From Syntrophotalea acetylenivorans (GTDB lineage Bacteria; Desulfobacterota; Desulfuromonadia; Desulfuromonadales; Syntrophotaleaceae): a stretch of 64,000 nucleotides of DNA. The notes under the pieces are model-generated. The model was not told the origin of the DNA, searched no databases, and was given only the letters and a program-made list of their open reading frames with translations. Where the stretch lies: contig NZ_CP015519.1 in the NCBI RefSeq assembly GCF_001887775.1, positions 434,001-498,000 of the forward strand, written 5' to 3'. Below, in pieces: positions 9,251 to 16,399 of this stretch. Numbering within the stretch: position 1 is the first letter of the stretch; each line of letters begins with the position of its first letter. Both the position numbers and the translations under genes were made by a program.

Positions 9251-9649
9251 GGATGTGATACTTTCTGTATAAGAGCTTGTAGGACTTTCCAGGAACCGAC
9301 TGCAAAATTGCCTGACCGGTCCATATTTCCGAGAATTTTCGCCAAATAGCCCTGCTATTCGCTCTCAAATTCTCAATAATCTGGCCTTGAACAGCCAGTT
9401 TTTCGTTTCGGCCCGTTAAGTCCGACAGGCTCATAGACAAATAAAAAACCGCAGGGGTGATCCCTGCGGTCCACGGAACTGCGAAACATATCATTTAAAT
9501 CCTTCTGCTTGCAATCAAATTCTGCTTTTAAATCGCGGTTCAAGGCAATTATTAGATTGATTTAGCTGTTCCCTTTAGCTATTTCCCAGTAACCTGATGG
9601 GCAGACTTTTATAAAACATTTCAACTCTATTTTTCAGCAGGGAAACACC
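9251..9649. other. Intergenic region with possible leader ORF and attenuator of the ABC-F gene
   Basis: Apart from the terminator at 9443-9470, the minus strand shows an ATG at 9494 preceded by AGAAGGA at five-base spacing. Its first codons (MICFAVPWTAGITPAVFYL) run straight through the terminator stem, and the frame stays open to 9198, overlapping the ABC-F start. A translated leader could therefore control whether the terminator folds. This is inference; the plus-strand promoter of the methyltransferase gene must also lie here. Confidence 0.4.
9443..9470 (-). terminator. Terminator in the leader of the ABC-F gene (minus strand)
   Basis: On the minus strand ACCGCAGGG, a five-base loop and CCCTGCGGT (9470-9448) are followed by a run of T residues, a textbook intrinsic terminator. 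No minus-strand gene ends here: the next gene upstream on this strand is far away and the neighbour at 9650 runs the other way. It sits about 190 bases before the ABC-F start codon, so it may be a transcription attenuator for that gene or the end of a small RNA. Confidence 0.65.
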
Positions 9650-10306
9650 ATGGACAGATCATCTCGCAATCGTCTTAATCATCGCCATAGTCATCTGTTT
9701 AGCGAAGAGACCCTGTTCCACCGTATTGCTCGCTCGGTGTGCCGCGCTGAATGTTTGCCCCGCAAAGAATTATTTGAGGCTTGGGAAATGGCCCGCCGGG
9801 TGCGACGCCGGTTTCGCGGTGGAAGAGTCATCGATCTGGCATGCGGTCATGGTCTTCTGGCGCATGTACTGCTGGTGCTGGACGACAGTTCGGCCGAGGC
9901 GCTGGCGGGGGATGTGCGTCTACCGGAGAGCGCCGGCAAGTTGGCAGCCGTTCTGCAGTCTGACTGGCCCCGCTTACAGGGGCGCATTCACTTGATGGAG
10001 CAACGCATCGATACCATAGAAATCGACAGGAATGATCTGGTGGTTTCGGCTCATGCCTGCGGCGGGTTGACGGATCAGGTGATCCAGGCGGCGATCAAGG
10101 GGAAGGCCAGGGTCGCGGTACTGCCCTGCTGCCACGACTTGCACAATGCGGATGACGGAGGTCTGCGGGGCTGGATGGATGGTCCGCTGGCCGTGGACGC
10201 CGCAAGGGTGGCACGGCTGCGAGGGGCCGGTTATCGAGTCTACACGCAGACGATTCCAGCGGCAATTACTCCGAAGAACCGCCTGCTAATGGCCGAGCCT
10301 GAATGA
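9650..10306 (+). CDS. SAM-dependent methyltransferase-like protein
   Basis: A 218-residue protein. Residues about 59-70 (RVIDLACGHGLLAHVL) form the glycine-rich SAM-binding loop, and the later block DLVVSAHACGGLTDQVIQAA followed by VAVLPCCHD resembles the Methyltransf_32/METTL25-like group, where an Asn/Asp-Pro-Pro-Tyr-like loop is replaced by PCCH. The substrate is unknown; relatives act on RNA or proteins. The N-terminus is Arg/His-rich. The ATG follows CAGGGAAACACC. It stands alone between the ABC-F leader and a small hypothetical gene. Confidence 0.65.
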   Translation: MDRSSRNRLNHRHSHLFSEETLFHRIARSVCRAECLPRKELFEAWEMARRVRRRFRGGRVIDLACGHGLLAHVLLVLDDSSAEALAGDVRLPESAGKLAAVLQSDWPRLQGRIHLMEQRIDTIEIDRNDLVVSAHACGGLTDQVIQAAIKGKARVAVLPCCHDLHNADDGGLRGWMDGPLAVDAARVARLRGAGYRVYTQTIPAAITPKNRLLMAEPE

Positions 10307-10427
10307 TTTTATAGTGGTTAGGCCAAGGCCTGTGGGCTGGGAGTAGCGGCGCTGGACAAACCTGTCTGCTTGCGCTTATTCTGGAGTAGTTAGTAAAGTC
10401 AATGCCCTGTTACCGAGAAGGCTGATT

Positions 10428-10805
10428 ATGCTCGATATCTCCTCCCGCCAGCAGTTGCAAGCCCTCCGGCTGAATCCTCTCAATCAGCTGGCCTCCCTCA
10501 AGCTGAAGCAGGCCGGTGTTGCTGAAGATCGGGCGGTCCTGCCGATTTTCTGCCTGATGGAATGGGGCTTGGCAGGAGGGCGGTTTTGTTCCACTCGGCG
10601 CCTGCCGCAGGAACTGTTGCGCCTGCGCCTGATGGCCGATCAGCAGGCGGCGGTTTCCTACCTGCTTGACAACTTACCCGGCGGCTTGCCTCAACTGCAT
10701 CGCCAGTTGCTTCGTATGTCTCCGAAGGGGGCGGCCGAGGCCTTACTCGAGGTACTTGACATGCGCCTGAGGGCCGACCCGCGTAATCCCTATCCGTTAT
10801 CGTGA
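10428..10805 (+). CDS. Hypothetical protein, Leu/Arg-rich
   Basis: A 125-residue soluble protein that I do not recognise. It is rich in Leu, Gln and Arg and looks mostly alpha-helical, with two amphipathic stretches (residues about 5-35 and 60-110). There is no signal peptide, membrane segment or cysteine motif. The ATG follows CGAGAAGGCTGATT. It ends 51 bases before the M24 peptidase start and may be co-transcribed with it. Codon use is like that of the neighbours, which supports a real gene. Confidence 0.6.
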   Translation: MLDISSRQQLQALRLNPLNQLASLKLKQAGVAEDRAVLPIFCLMEWGLAGGRFCSTRRLPQELLRLRLMADQQAAVSYLLDNLPGGLPQLHRQLLRMSPKGAAEALLEVLDMRLRADPRNPYPLS

Positions 10806-10856
10806 TGCCTTTACCATTATTTTATGGCTTTTTTGATATTTCCCGAGGAGAAAACC

Positions 10857-12044
10857 ATGCAGGTTCCATTAAGTGAATTACAAGAGCGAATGATCCGTTT
10901 CCGCGCTCAGATGGATCGAGTCGACCCCGAGTGGCAGTCTGCTGCGATCTTTGGGCGCGTCAACCAGTACTATTTAACCGGTACCATGCAGGATGGCCTG
11001 TTGTGGATTCCGCGAGACGGCGAGGCCGTGCTGTGGGTGCGCAAAAGTTTCGAACGGGCGATGGATGAGTCGCTGTTTGACCGCATCGAGACCATGAACA
11101 GCTTTCGCGACGTGGCTGCGGCGGTCGGTAATCTTCCGGATCGCTTGCATGTCGAATGCGAATTGTTGCCTTTAGCTCTGCTGCGTCGCTTGCAAAAACA
11201 CTTTCCCATCAACGATATCCGTCCGGCTGACGGTGCACTGGCCGCTGTGCGTGCCGTCAAGAGCCCTTACGAACTTGAACTGATGGAGCGCTGCGGTGAA
11301 GTACACAGGCGGATTCTCGAAGTACGGTTGCCGGAGATGCTGCAGGCAGGGATGAGCGAGGCAGACCTGGCGGCCCGTCTCTATGCCGTAATGGTCGAGG
11401 AGGGCCATCACGGAGTGGCCCGATTCGCCATGTTTCAGGCCGAAGTGGCTCTTGGCCACATCTGTTTCGGCGAAAGTTCCCTCTATCCCTGTAGTTTTGA
11501 CGGCCCGGGAGGCAACTACGGTCTGCACCCGGCTGTGCCTTTGCTCGGCAGTCGATTGCACCGTTTGGCCAAAGGTGATCTGGTCTTCGTCGATATCGGC
11601 TGTGGGGTAGAGGGGTATCATACCGACAAAACTTCCACCTATATGTTTGGCGAACCGATCGATGATGAAGCGATGGCTGCCCACCATCAATGTGTGGAGA
11701 TTCAGAATCGTATTGCAGAACAGTTGCGTCCCGGCGCCGTCCCTTCAGCAATCTATGAGCAGGTCATGGACAACCTGGAGGGAGAGTTTCTTGATAATTT
11801 CATGGGGTTCGGCTCCCGTCCGGCTCGGTTTTTCGGTCATGGCATCGGCTTGCAGATCGATGAGGCTCCTGTTATCGCCAAAGGCTTCGACGAGCCTCTG
11901 CAGGAAGGGATGGTACTGGCCCTGGAACCTAAAAAAGGCATCCCCGGGGTCGGAATGGTCGGTATCGAAAATACCTTCATCGTGACTGCCCAGGGGGGGC
12001 GTTGTATTACCGGGGATCATCCGGGGCTGATGCCTGTTTACTGA
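10857..12044 (+). CDS. M24 family metallopeptidase (Xaa-Pro aminopeptidase-like)
   Basis: A 395-residue cytoplasmic peptidase with a creatinase-like N-terminal domain (residues 1-140) and a pita-bread catalytic domain. The five metal ligands are visible in order: two Asp in VFVDIGCGVEGYHTDKTST, His in RFFGHGIGLQIDE, Glu in LALEPK and Glu in VGIENTF. It should remove N-terminal residues preceding proline or a similar bond; creatinase-like or dipeptidase activity is also possible. I choose the ATG at 10857 because GAGGAG lies six bases upstream; an ATG at 10824 lacks one. Two hairpin terminators follow. Confidence 0.85.
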   Translation: MQVPLSELQERMIRFRAQMDRVDPEWQSAAIFGRVNQYYLTGTMQDGLLWIPRDGEAVLWVRKSFERAMDESLFDRIETMNSFRDVAAAVGNLPDRLHVECELLPLALLRRLQKHFPINDIRPADGALAAVRAVKSPYELELMERCGEVHRRILEVRLPEMLQAGMSEADLAARLYAVMVEEGHHGVARFAMFQAEVALGHICFGESSLYPCSFDGPGGNYGLHPAVPLLGSRLHRLAKGDLVFVDIGCGVEGYHTDKTSTYMFGEPIDDEAMAAHHQCVEIQNRIAEQLRPGAVPSAIYEQVMDNLEGEFLDNFMGFGSRPARFFGHGIGLQIDEAPVIAKGFDEPLQEGMVLALEPKKGIPGVGMVGIENTFIVTAQGGRCITGDHPGLMPVY

Positions 12045-12096
12045 AAGGCTGAATTTGTTGAGTAATTTGAAAAGACTTTTTTATCGGTTTAAAACG

Positions 12097-12126
12097 CAAA
12101 ATCCTCACTTGAAAGTGAGGATTTTG
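12097..12126. terminator. Hairpin terminator after the M24 peptidase gene
   Basis: The stem CAAAATCCTCACTT with its complement AGTGAGGATTTTG around a GAA loop has A/T-rich flanks on both sides, so it could act in both directions. Confidence 0.75.
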
Positions 12127-12140
12127 TCAGTAACAGTTTG

Positions 12141-12171
12141 AAAGCCTGCAGTATTTTCCTGCAGGCTTTTT
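12141..12171. terminator. Second hairpin terminator, between convergent genes
   Basis: AAAGCCTGCAG and CTGCAGGCTTTTT flank a seven-base loop. The T run follows on the plus strand, so it mainly terminates the M24 transcript; the minus-strand lipoprotein gene ends 20 bases to the right. Confidence 0.8.
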
Positions 12172-12190
12172 GGGTCATAAAAGGCGGTGC

Positions 12191-12547
12191 TTATTGTTCC
12201 TCTGGCATTTCCATCGCCTTCTCGGCATCGTCCATCATCGATTCGGCGCCCTCGGCGGCCTCATCAACCATTTCCTGACCCTTTTCCATCATTTCTTCAC
12301 CGGCTTCTTCCACCATGGCCTGACCTTCTTCTACCATCTCCTTGCCAGCTTCCATGGCTTCTTCAGCGGTTTCTTCCACGGCGGCGGTAGCATCGTCCAT
12401 GACCTCTTGCGCTGCTTGCTCCACATCCGTTGCGGTAGCTTCGGCAACGGGGCTTTCCTCAACCGGAGCGACGGGTTCTTCCTTTTTGCAAGCGATAGCA
12501 AAAACTAAAAGAGACAGTACTCCAGCCAGAATCAGAAATTTTTTCAT
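12191..12547 (-). CDS. Small acidic lipoprotein with repetitive Glu/Met/Ala helix
   Basis: A 118-residue protein with a lipoprotein signal peptide: MKKFLILAGVLSLLVFAIAC, cleavage expected before Cys20, with KK after it. The mature chain is highly acidic and repetitive, with units such as MVEEGQAMVEEAGEEMMEKGQEMVDEA giving a long Glu/Ala/Met-rich helix. It is probably membrane-anchored and extends into the periplasm. The family is not recognised and its role is unknown. It resembles in style, not in sequence, the acidic lipoprotein at 61482-61991. A GGAGG sequence lies seven bases before the ATG. Confidence 0.75.
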   Translation of the reverse strand: MKKFLILAGVLSLLVFAIACKKEEPVAPVEESPVAEATATDVEQAAQEVMDDATAAVEETAEEAMEAGKEMVEEGQAMVEEAGEEMMEKGQEMVDEAAEGAESMMDDAEKAMEMPEEQ

Positions 12548-12740
12548 GCGTTTTTCCTCCTATTTAATTGGGGAGACAGAGATTGAAAAGCCTTTTCGGC
12601 CACGGTCATCGGGCAGAGATTGCCATGACCCTAAAGGTAAAAATAACCCAAATATCCTTGTATAGCAACTTCTAACGTAACAGCTTTGGCTGTGGAATCT
12701 AGCGAGATACATCTCAAACGGCCAGGGAAAACTTTTTTGC

Positions 12741-14023
12741 CTAACGATCGTTTCGAATTTTGAGTACCGCAATTTCTGCCTGTCGGGCAAAGTCGATAGA
12801 ATCGGCTAGAATGCGTGCCGACTCCTGGGGGCTGTGAAAACCGGTGCTGTTTTCGCTGGAGATGAAGTCCCAGCGCATCTGGCCACGGCGTTGCAGATGT
12901 AAGGCCTTCTTGAGTTGATCTTGGCTGGCTCCGGCCTGCCTGGCTGCAACAATGGAGTCCATAGCTGAGAGCAGGGCCTGCTGGCTCTGGGTAAGCAGTT
13001 CATCGGTTTTATGCTGAATAGCTAAAACTCGTTCTTTTAACTCTTCAGCCGGGCGGTTGTGGCAGGTCTGGCACGATTGGTTGAGATTGTGCAGAGGGCT
13101 GCGTACCCAGTGATCGGAGATCTTGACACTGCCTTGACGAACATAAGGCATGTGACAGTCGGCGCAGGATACCCCTGAGCGGGCGTGAATGCCTGTACCC
13201 CATAGTTCAAATTCAGGATGCTGCATCTTCAGCATTGGGGCGCCGGTCTCTTTATGTGTCCAATCTTTAAATGCGTAAGCGTCGTAATGCTCTTCGATAG
13301 CCTCGATGCTGCGTCCTTTACTCCAAGGGAAGGTCAGAACTTTGTTTTCCCCTTTGAAATAGTATTCAACATGACACTGAGCACAGACATAACTGCGCAT
13401 CTCTTGACGACTGGCTGTCTCAAGATCGACACCGGCTTCTTTCATGGCATTGATGAAGGCCGGCCGGGTGATGCGTAGGGCCATGGTCTGAGGATCGTGA
13501 CAGTCAGAGCAGGAAGTTCCGGTTTTCAGGTGTGGTTGCAGTTCGTTGTAAGGGGTGTGGTTAAATTCCTCCCAACCCATCTCTTCGATGAGACGAGGCG
13601 CTTCTGCCGCGTGGCAGTTGGCGCAGGCACCGGGTTGACTGACCACTTTAACCCGCTGGGTTTCGGCCTGATCGATGGCTGCGTAGTGGTGGCCGCGGTC
13701 CTCATTATGGTCAATACTGAAGGCGTAACCAGCCCAAAGCCTCTTCATAGCCGGGAAGCGTTCTATTTTGCTATAGGGCGTGGAGCCTCCATATTCGGTC
13801 TTGCCGTAGTCGATTTTAGTTTTAACGAAGCTGTCGTATTCGTAGGGAAAGTTCTTCCCCATACCGCGGGGTCGAGCTCCTGTGCATCGATCTCTATCAC
13901 CTTGTGTGGGTAAAGATTTGTTTGCTGCTTGCGGTCCTGTGTATTGAGCATCAGATAACCAACGGTTATTGCAAGGAGGGTTGAAACGACGAAAATTACT
14001 ATTTCGTACGGTTTTACGCTCAT
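12741..14023 (-). pseudogene. nrfA: Pentaheme cytochrome c nitrite reductase, frameshifted
   Basis: NrfA reduces nitrite to ammonium in the periplasm using five c-type hemes. The first frame (from ATG 14023, with GGAGG five bases upstream) gives a membrane/signal segment and VIEIDAQELDPAVWG; the second (to 12741) continues with the rest of the enzyme. They join only if one G is added to the GGGG run at 13857-13860. Five CxxCH motifs follow: CANCH, CSDCH, CAQCH, CADCH, CQTCH, with CHVEYYF and QHPEFELW as the active-site Tyr and His blocks. The first, active-site heme has His in place of the classical Lys, as in CxxCH-type NrfA. Corrected length is about 428 residues. The break may be real or a sequencing error. 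Confidence 0.8.
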
Positions 14024-14035
14024 GGTATCCTCCGC

Positions 14036-14155
14036 CTATTTACGGGTTGAATGACCGACGTTGCCGTGGCAGGTTAAGCAGCCTGAGCATTCCTGTTTTA
14101 CCCGGGTAAATGTAACCAGATACGATACAGAGATCAATGAATAAAAGGAAAAATC
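14036..14155 (-). pseudogene. NrfH-like cytochrome c, C-terminal stub only
   Basis: Ending 12 bases before the nrfA start codon, an open frame encodes a C-terminus reading VKQECSGCLTCHGNVGHSTRK, with a CLTCH heme motif. This is what the tail of an NrfH/NapC-type quinol dehydrogenase would look like, and nrfH normally precedes nrfA. Only about 40 codons remain; the rest, with the membrane anchor and other hemes, is gone, and the Crp/Fnr gene begins just beyond. No good start codon exists. I read it as a decapitated nrfH. Identification as nrfH rather than another small cytochrome is inference from position. Confidence 0.55.
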
Positions 14156-14216
14156 CTAATGATTGATTGGGTTTTTGATGTTGGCACTCCTTTGTTGTTT
14201 TGTTACAGTTCCAACC

Positions 14217-14891
14217 ATGAATAGTAAACTTGCAATACAAAAGTGTCCTCTCTTTACAGGTCTTACCGATGAAGATTTGGCTGCTTTGCTTAAGATTGCC
14301 AGCCGAAGTGAGATTCCTAAAGGGACTATACTTTTTACGGAAGGTGAAAATGCTCGGGGATTTTATGTCCCAGTAAAGGGGAAGGTGAAAATTTATAAAG
14401 TGACTCCAGAGGGACGGGAGAGGGTGCTGCGCATCGCAGAACCCGGCCGTACCTTTGCCGAAGCTGCCATCTTTGATCTTGGCACTTACCCTGCGAATGC
14501 AGCTACTCTTGAGCGGTCGGTCCTGCTTTTTTTCCCAAAGCACGAGGTGCTTCAGCTATTAAAGAATAATGTTCAATTGGCGATCAACATGATCGGCGGT
14601 ATCTCCCGCTTGTTAAGGGAATTCATGGATCAGATGGAAGATATTGCTTTTCGTGATGTTCCAGCCCGCCTTGCCCGCTACCTGCTTGATTTGGCCGAAG
14701 GAGAACAACAGCGCGTTGAATTGCCTTTGTCCAAGAGTCAGTTGGCGGTCAATCTTGGTACGGTCAGCGAAACTCTGTCCCGCACTTTTCGTAAAATGGT
14801 TGATGACGATCTGATTCGAGTTCAGTCTCGTTCTATCGATATACTCGATGTCGAGCGTTTGGCCGACTTGGCGGAGCGCTATAAAGAATAA
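14217..14891 (+). CDS. Crp/Fnr family transcriptional regulator
   Basis: A 224-residue regulator with an N-terminal cyclic-nucleotide-binding-type beta roll (residues about 10-120, with GTILFTEGENARGFYVPVKGKVKIYK) and a C-terminal winged helix. The recognition helix reads TVSETLSRTF; the E-x-x-S-R pattern is the one FNR uses for TTGAT half-sites. It has only one cysteine, so it is not an iron-sulfur FNR; it may sense heme-bound ligands, redox or another effector. Start chosen at ATG 14217, since the 18 codons upstream are hydrophobic and unlike the family. It is divergent from the nrf remnant and so was probably its regulator. Confidence 0.88.
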   Translation: MNSKLAIQKCPLFTGLTDEDLAALLKIASRSEIPKGTILFTEGENARGFYVPVKGKVKIYKVTPEGRERVLRIAEPGRTFAEAAIFDLGTYPANAATLERSVLLFFPKHEVLQLLKNNVQLAINMIGGISRLLREFMDQMEDIAFRDVPARLARYLLDLAEGEQQRVELPLSKSQLAVNLGTVSETLSRTFRKMVDDDLIRVQSRSIDILDVERLADLAERYKE

Positions 14892-14952
14892 CTTTACGAC
14901 CAGCGGTTGTGATAACGTTGAACTCATGGGCCATGGATTTTATGGAGATGCC

Positions 14953-15369
14953 ATGTCAGGCAGTCGTACTGAATTAACTGTCCGCTATGCAGAAACGGAT
15001 GCTCAGGGAATCGTTCACCATGCTAATTACCTGGTCTGGTTCGAGGAAGGTCGTTCAGACTATTTACGACAGCAGGGATTTTGCTATAGCGAATTGGAAA
15101 AGGCCGGATACTATGTCGTGGTGGCTGAGGCCGAAGTTCGTTACCGGGCACCGGCATTTTACGAGGATCGCCTGATTGTTGAAACCAACCTTTGTCGACT
15201 CCGGAGAAAGTTGCTTGAATTCCGGTACCGGATTTACGGACCGAAAGAAAGGTTGCTGGTCGAAGGGCGTACGCTGCATATGGTATTGGGGGCTGATCGA
15301 CGTCCAACAAGTCTGCCCCCGGAGTTTATGGAACGCTTGCAAGGCTCTGTCGCAGAAGGTCAAGCCTAA
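14953..15369 (+). CDS. Acyl-CoA thioesterase, YbgC/4-hydroxybenzoyl-CoA thioesterase family
   Basis: A 138-residue hot-dog-fold enzyme that hydrolyses acyl-CoA thioesters in the cytoplasm. RYAETDAQGIVHHANYLVWFEEGRSDYL contains the catalytic Asp and the HHANYL helix characteristic of YbgC-like thioesterases. I use the ATG at 14953, preceded by GGAG at five-base spacing and matching where the family begins; in-frame upstream starts would add an unrelated tail overlapping the regulator gene. It lies 61 bases after the Crp/Fnr gene and may share its transcript. Confidence 0.85.
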   Translation: MSGSRTELTVRYAETDAQGIVHHANYLVWFEEGRSDYLRQQGFCYSELEKAGYYVVVAEAEVRYRAPAFYEDRLIVETNLCRLRRKLLEFRYRIYGPKERLLVEGRTLHMVLGADRRPTSLPPEFMERLQGSVAEGQA

Positions 15370-15382
15370 GATAATTATCGGC

Positions 15383-15411
15383 TTGACTTAGCTAAATTCA
15401 ATTGTTATAAA
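15383..15411 (+). promoter_or_regulatory. Sigma-70-type promoter of tRNA-Val
   Basis: TTGACT (15383-15388), 17 bases, then TATAAA (15406-15411), placed 12 bases before the mature tRNA start. Confidence 0.7.
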
Positions 15412-15423
15412 TTCGCACGTACC

Positions 15424-15499
15424 GGGCGAATAGCTCAGTTGGGAGAGCATCGGCCTTACAAGCCGAGGGTCACAGGTTCGAGCCCTGTTTCGCCCACCA
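15424..15499 (+). tRNA. tRNA-Val (anticodon TAC)
   Basis: A complete 76-base cloverleaf: acceptor GGGCGAA pairs with TTCGCCC, D arm GCTC...GAGC, anticodon stem CGGCC/GGCCG-type with loop centred on TAC, T arm with GGTTCGAGCC, and an encoded CCA end. A strong terminator follows. Confidence 0.97.
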
Positions 15500-15511
15500 A
15501 AAAAACTAAAA

Positions 15512-15543
15512 GGCAGCGAGCGTAAGCTCGCTGCCTTTTTTTA
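15512..15543 (+). terminator. Terminator of tRNA-Val
   Basis: GGCAGCGAGC, loop GTAA, GCTCGCTGCC, then eight T residues. The flanking A run would also let it act for the minus-strand P460 gene from the right. Confidence 0.9.
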
Positions 15544-15635
15544 TGTTTGGCCAAGAAGGTCGCTGCGTTTTCTAATTGCAGAATGTGTCGTCTATTAACG
15601 ACAGCGGATTATTGAGAAAACACTGCAGCAGGTCT

Positions 15636-16175
15636 CTATGGAAGCTCTGCCGGCTTAACGGGCCCTGTAAATACCCACTCGTTGTTCTGAACGGCCCTAT
15701 GACAGTTGATGCAGCCATCAACCTTACCTTCCGCCAGAATGGTTTTGTCCGGCGCGTACTTGAGCCAATACCAGTCACCTCCCTCGGGGTTATAGCCGGT
15801 CCGTCGATACATGACCGTGACGGCAGCCAATTCTTTTTCCGGAGAATAGTTTTCTTTGACGATAATGGATCCATCGGGCAATTGACCTTTTTTGTTTTGC
15901 AGGGCCGCCAATACCGTAGGACTAACATAGGTGGTAAGGTAGGCTCCATGGGGATGCTGACCCTTGTAGAGAGCTTCTTTTCCTGGAAACAGAGGCCATT
16001 GCCGATAGTCCTGAGTTACGGTGATCAGCTCAATAAGCGTTCTACCATCCGTGTCGGGTAAGGCTGCAGCCTTTTGATCGGCAGACGGCGAAGTGCTTGA
16101 TTCTTCCTGTTTTTTGCAGCCGGCAGTCAACGTTAAACAGAGCAGCAAGCAAGCAACCATTAATAAGCGGATCAT
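15636..16175 (-). CDS. Cytochrome P460-like monoheme lipoprotein
   Basis: A 179-residue exported lipoprotein: signal peptide ending LTLTAGC, cleaved before Cys20, then a Ser/Ala linker and a cytochrome P460-type domain (residues about 40-179) with LFPGKEALYKGQHPHGAYLTTYV, GSIIVKENYSP, MYRRTGYNPEGGDWYWLKY, and a single CINCH heme-binding motif followed by H. It is a periplasmic electron carrier or small redox enzyme; P460 relatives act on hydroxylamine or nitric oxide, but the crosslinking lysine cannot be judged here. Its position near the nrf remnant suggests a link to nitrogen-oxide chemistry, which is inference. Confidence 0.8.
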   Translation of the reverse strand: MIRLLMVACLLLCLTLTAGCKKQEESSTSPSADQKAAALPDTDGRTLIELITVTQDYRQWPLFPGKEALYKGQHPHGAYLTTYVSPTVLAALQNKKGQLPDGSIIVKENYSPEKELAAVTVMYRRTGYNPEGGDWYWLKYAPDKTILAEGKVDGCINCHRAVQNNEWVFTGPVKPAELP

Positions 16176-16399
16176 AGTTTTTCTCCCTGGTGACTCGGTT
16201 GGGTATAATGATGCGAAACTTGGATGAATTCTAGCAAGGGGTTATACTTAGTCAAGTTGTCAAAGGAATACGACTGTTAGCCGGGCGAGTCCGCTTCATC
16301 AGCAACGGGATATTCATAGAGATTTGATTACCCGTTCCATGTTTTGGCGCAAATAATGCTAAACGTTCTCATGTTTCTTTTCCTTGGAGCTCGTATATT

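Noticed and set aside
9198-9494. A 98-codon minus-strand frame as a stand-alone gene
   Set aside because: It contains a terminator stem in its first codons and overlaps the ABC-F start; I keep it only as a possible leader frame.
14040-14543. A 167-codon minus-strand frame overlapping the Crp/Fnr gene
   Set aside because: It is antisense to a clear regulator and in a different frame from the heme-bearing nrfH stub.
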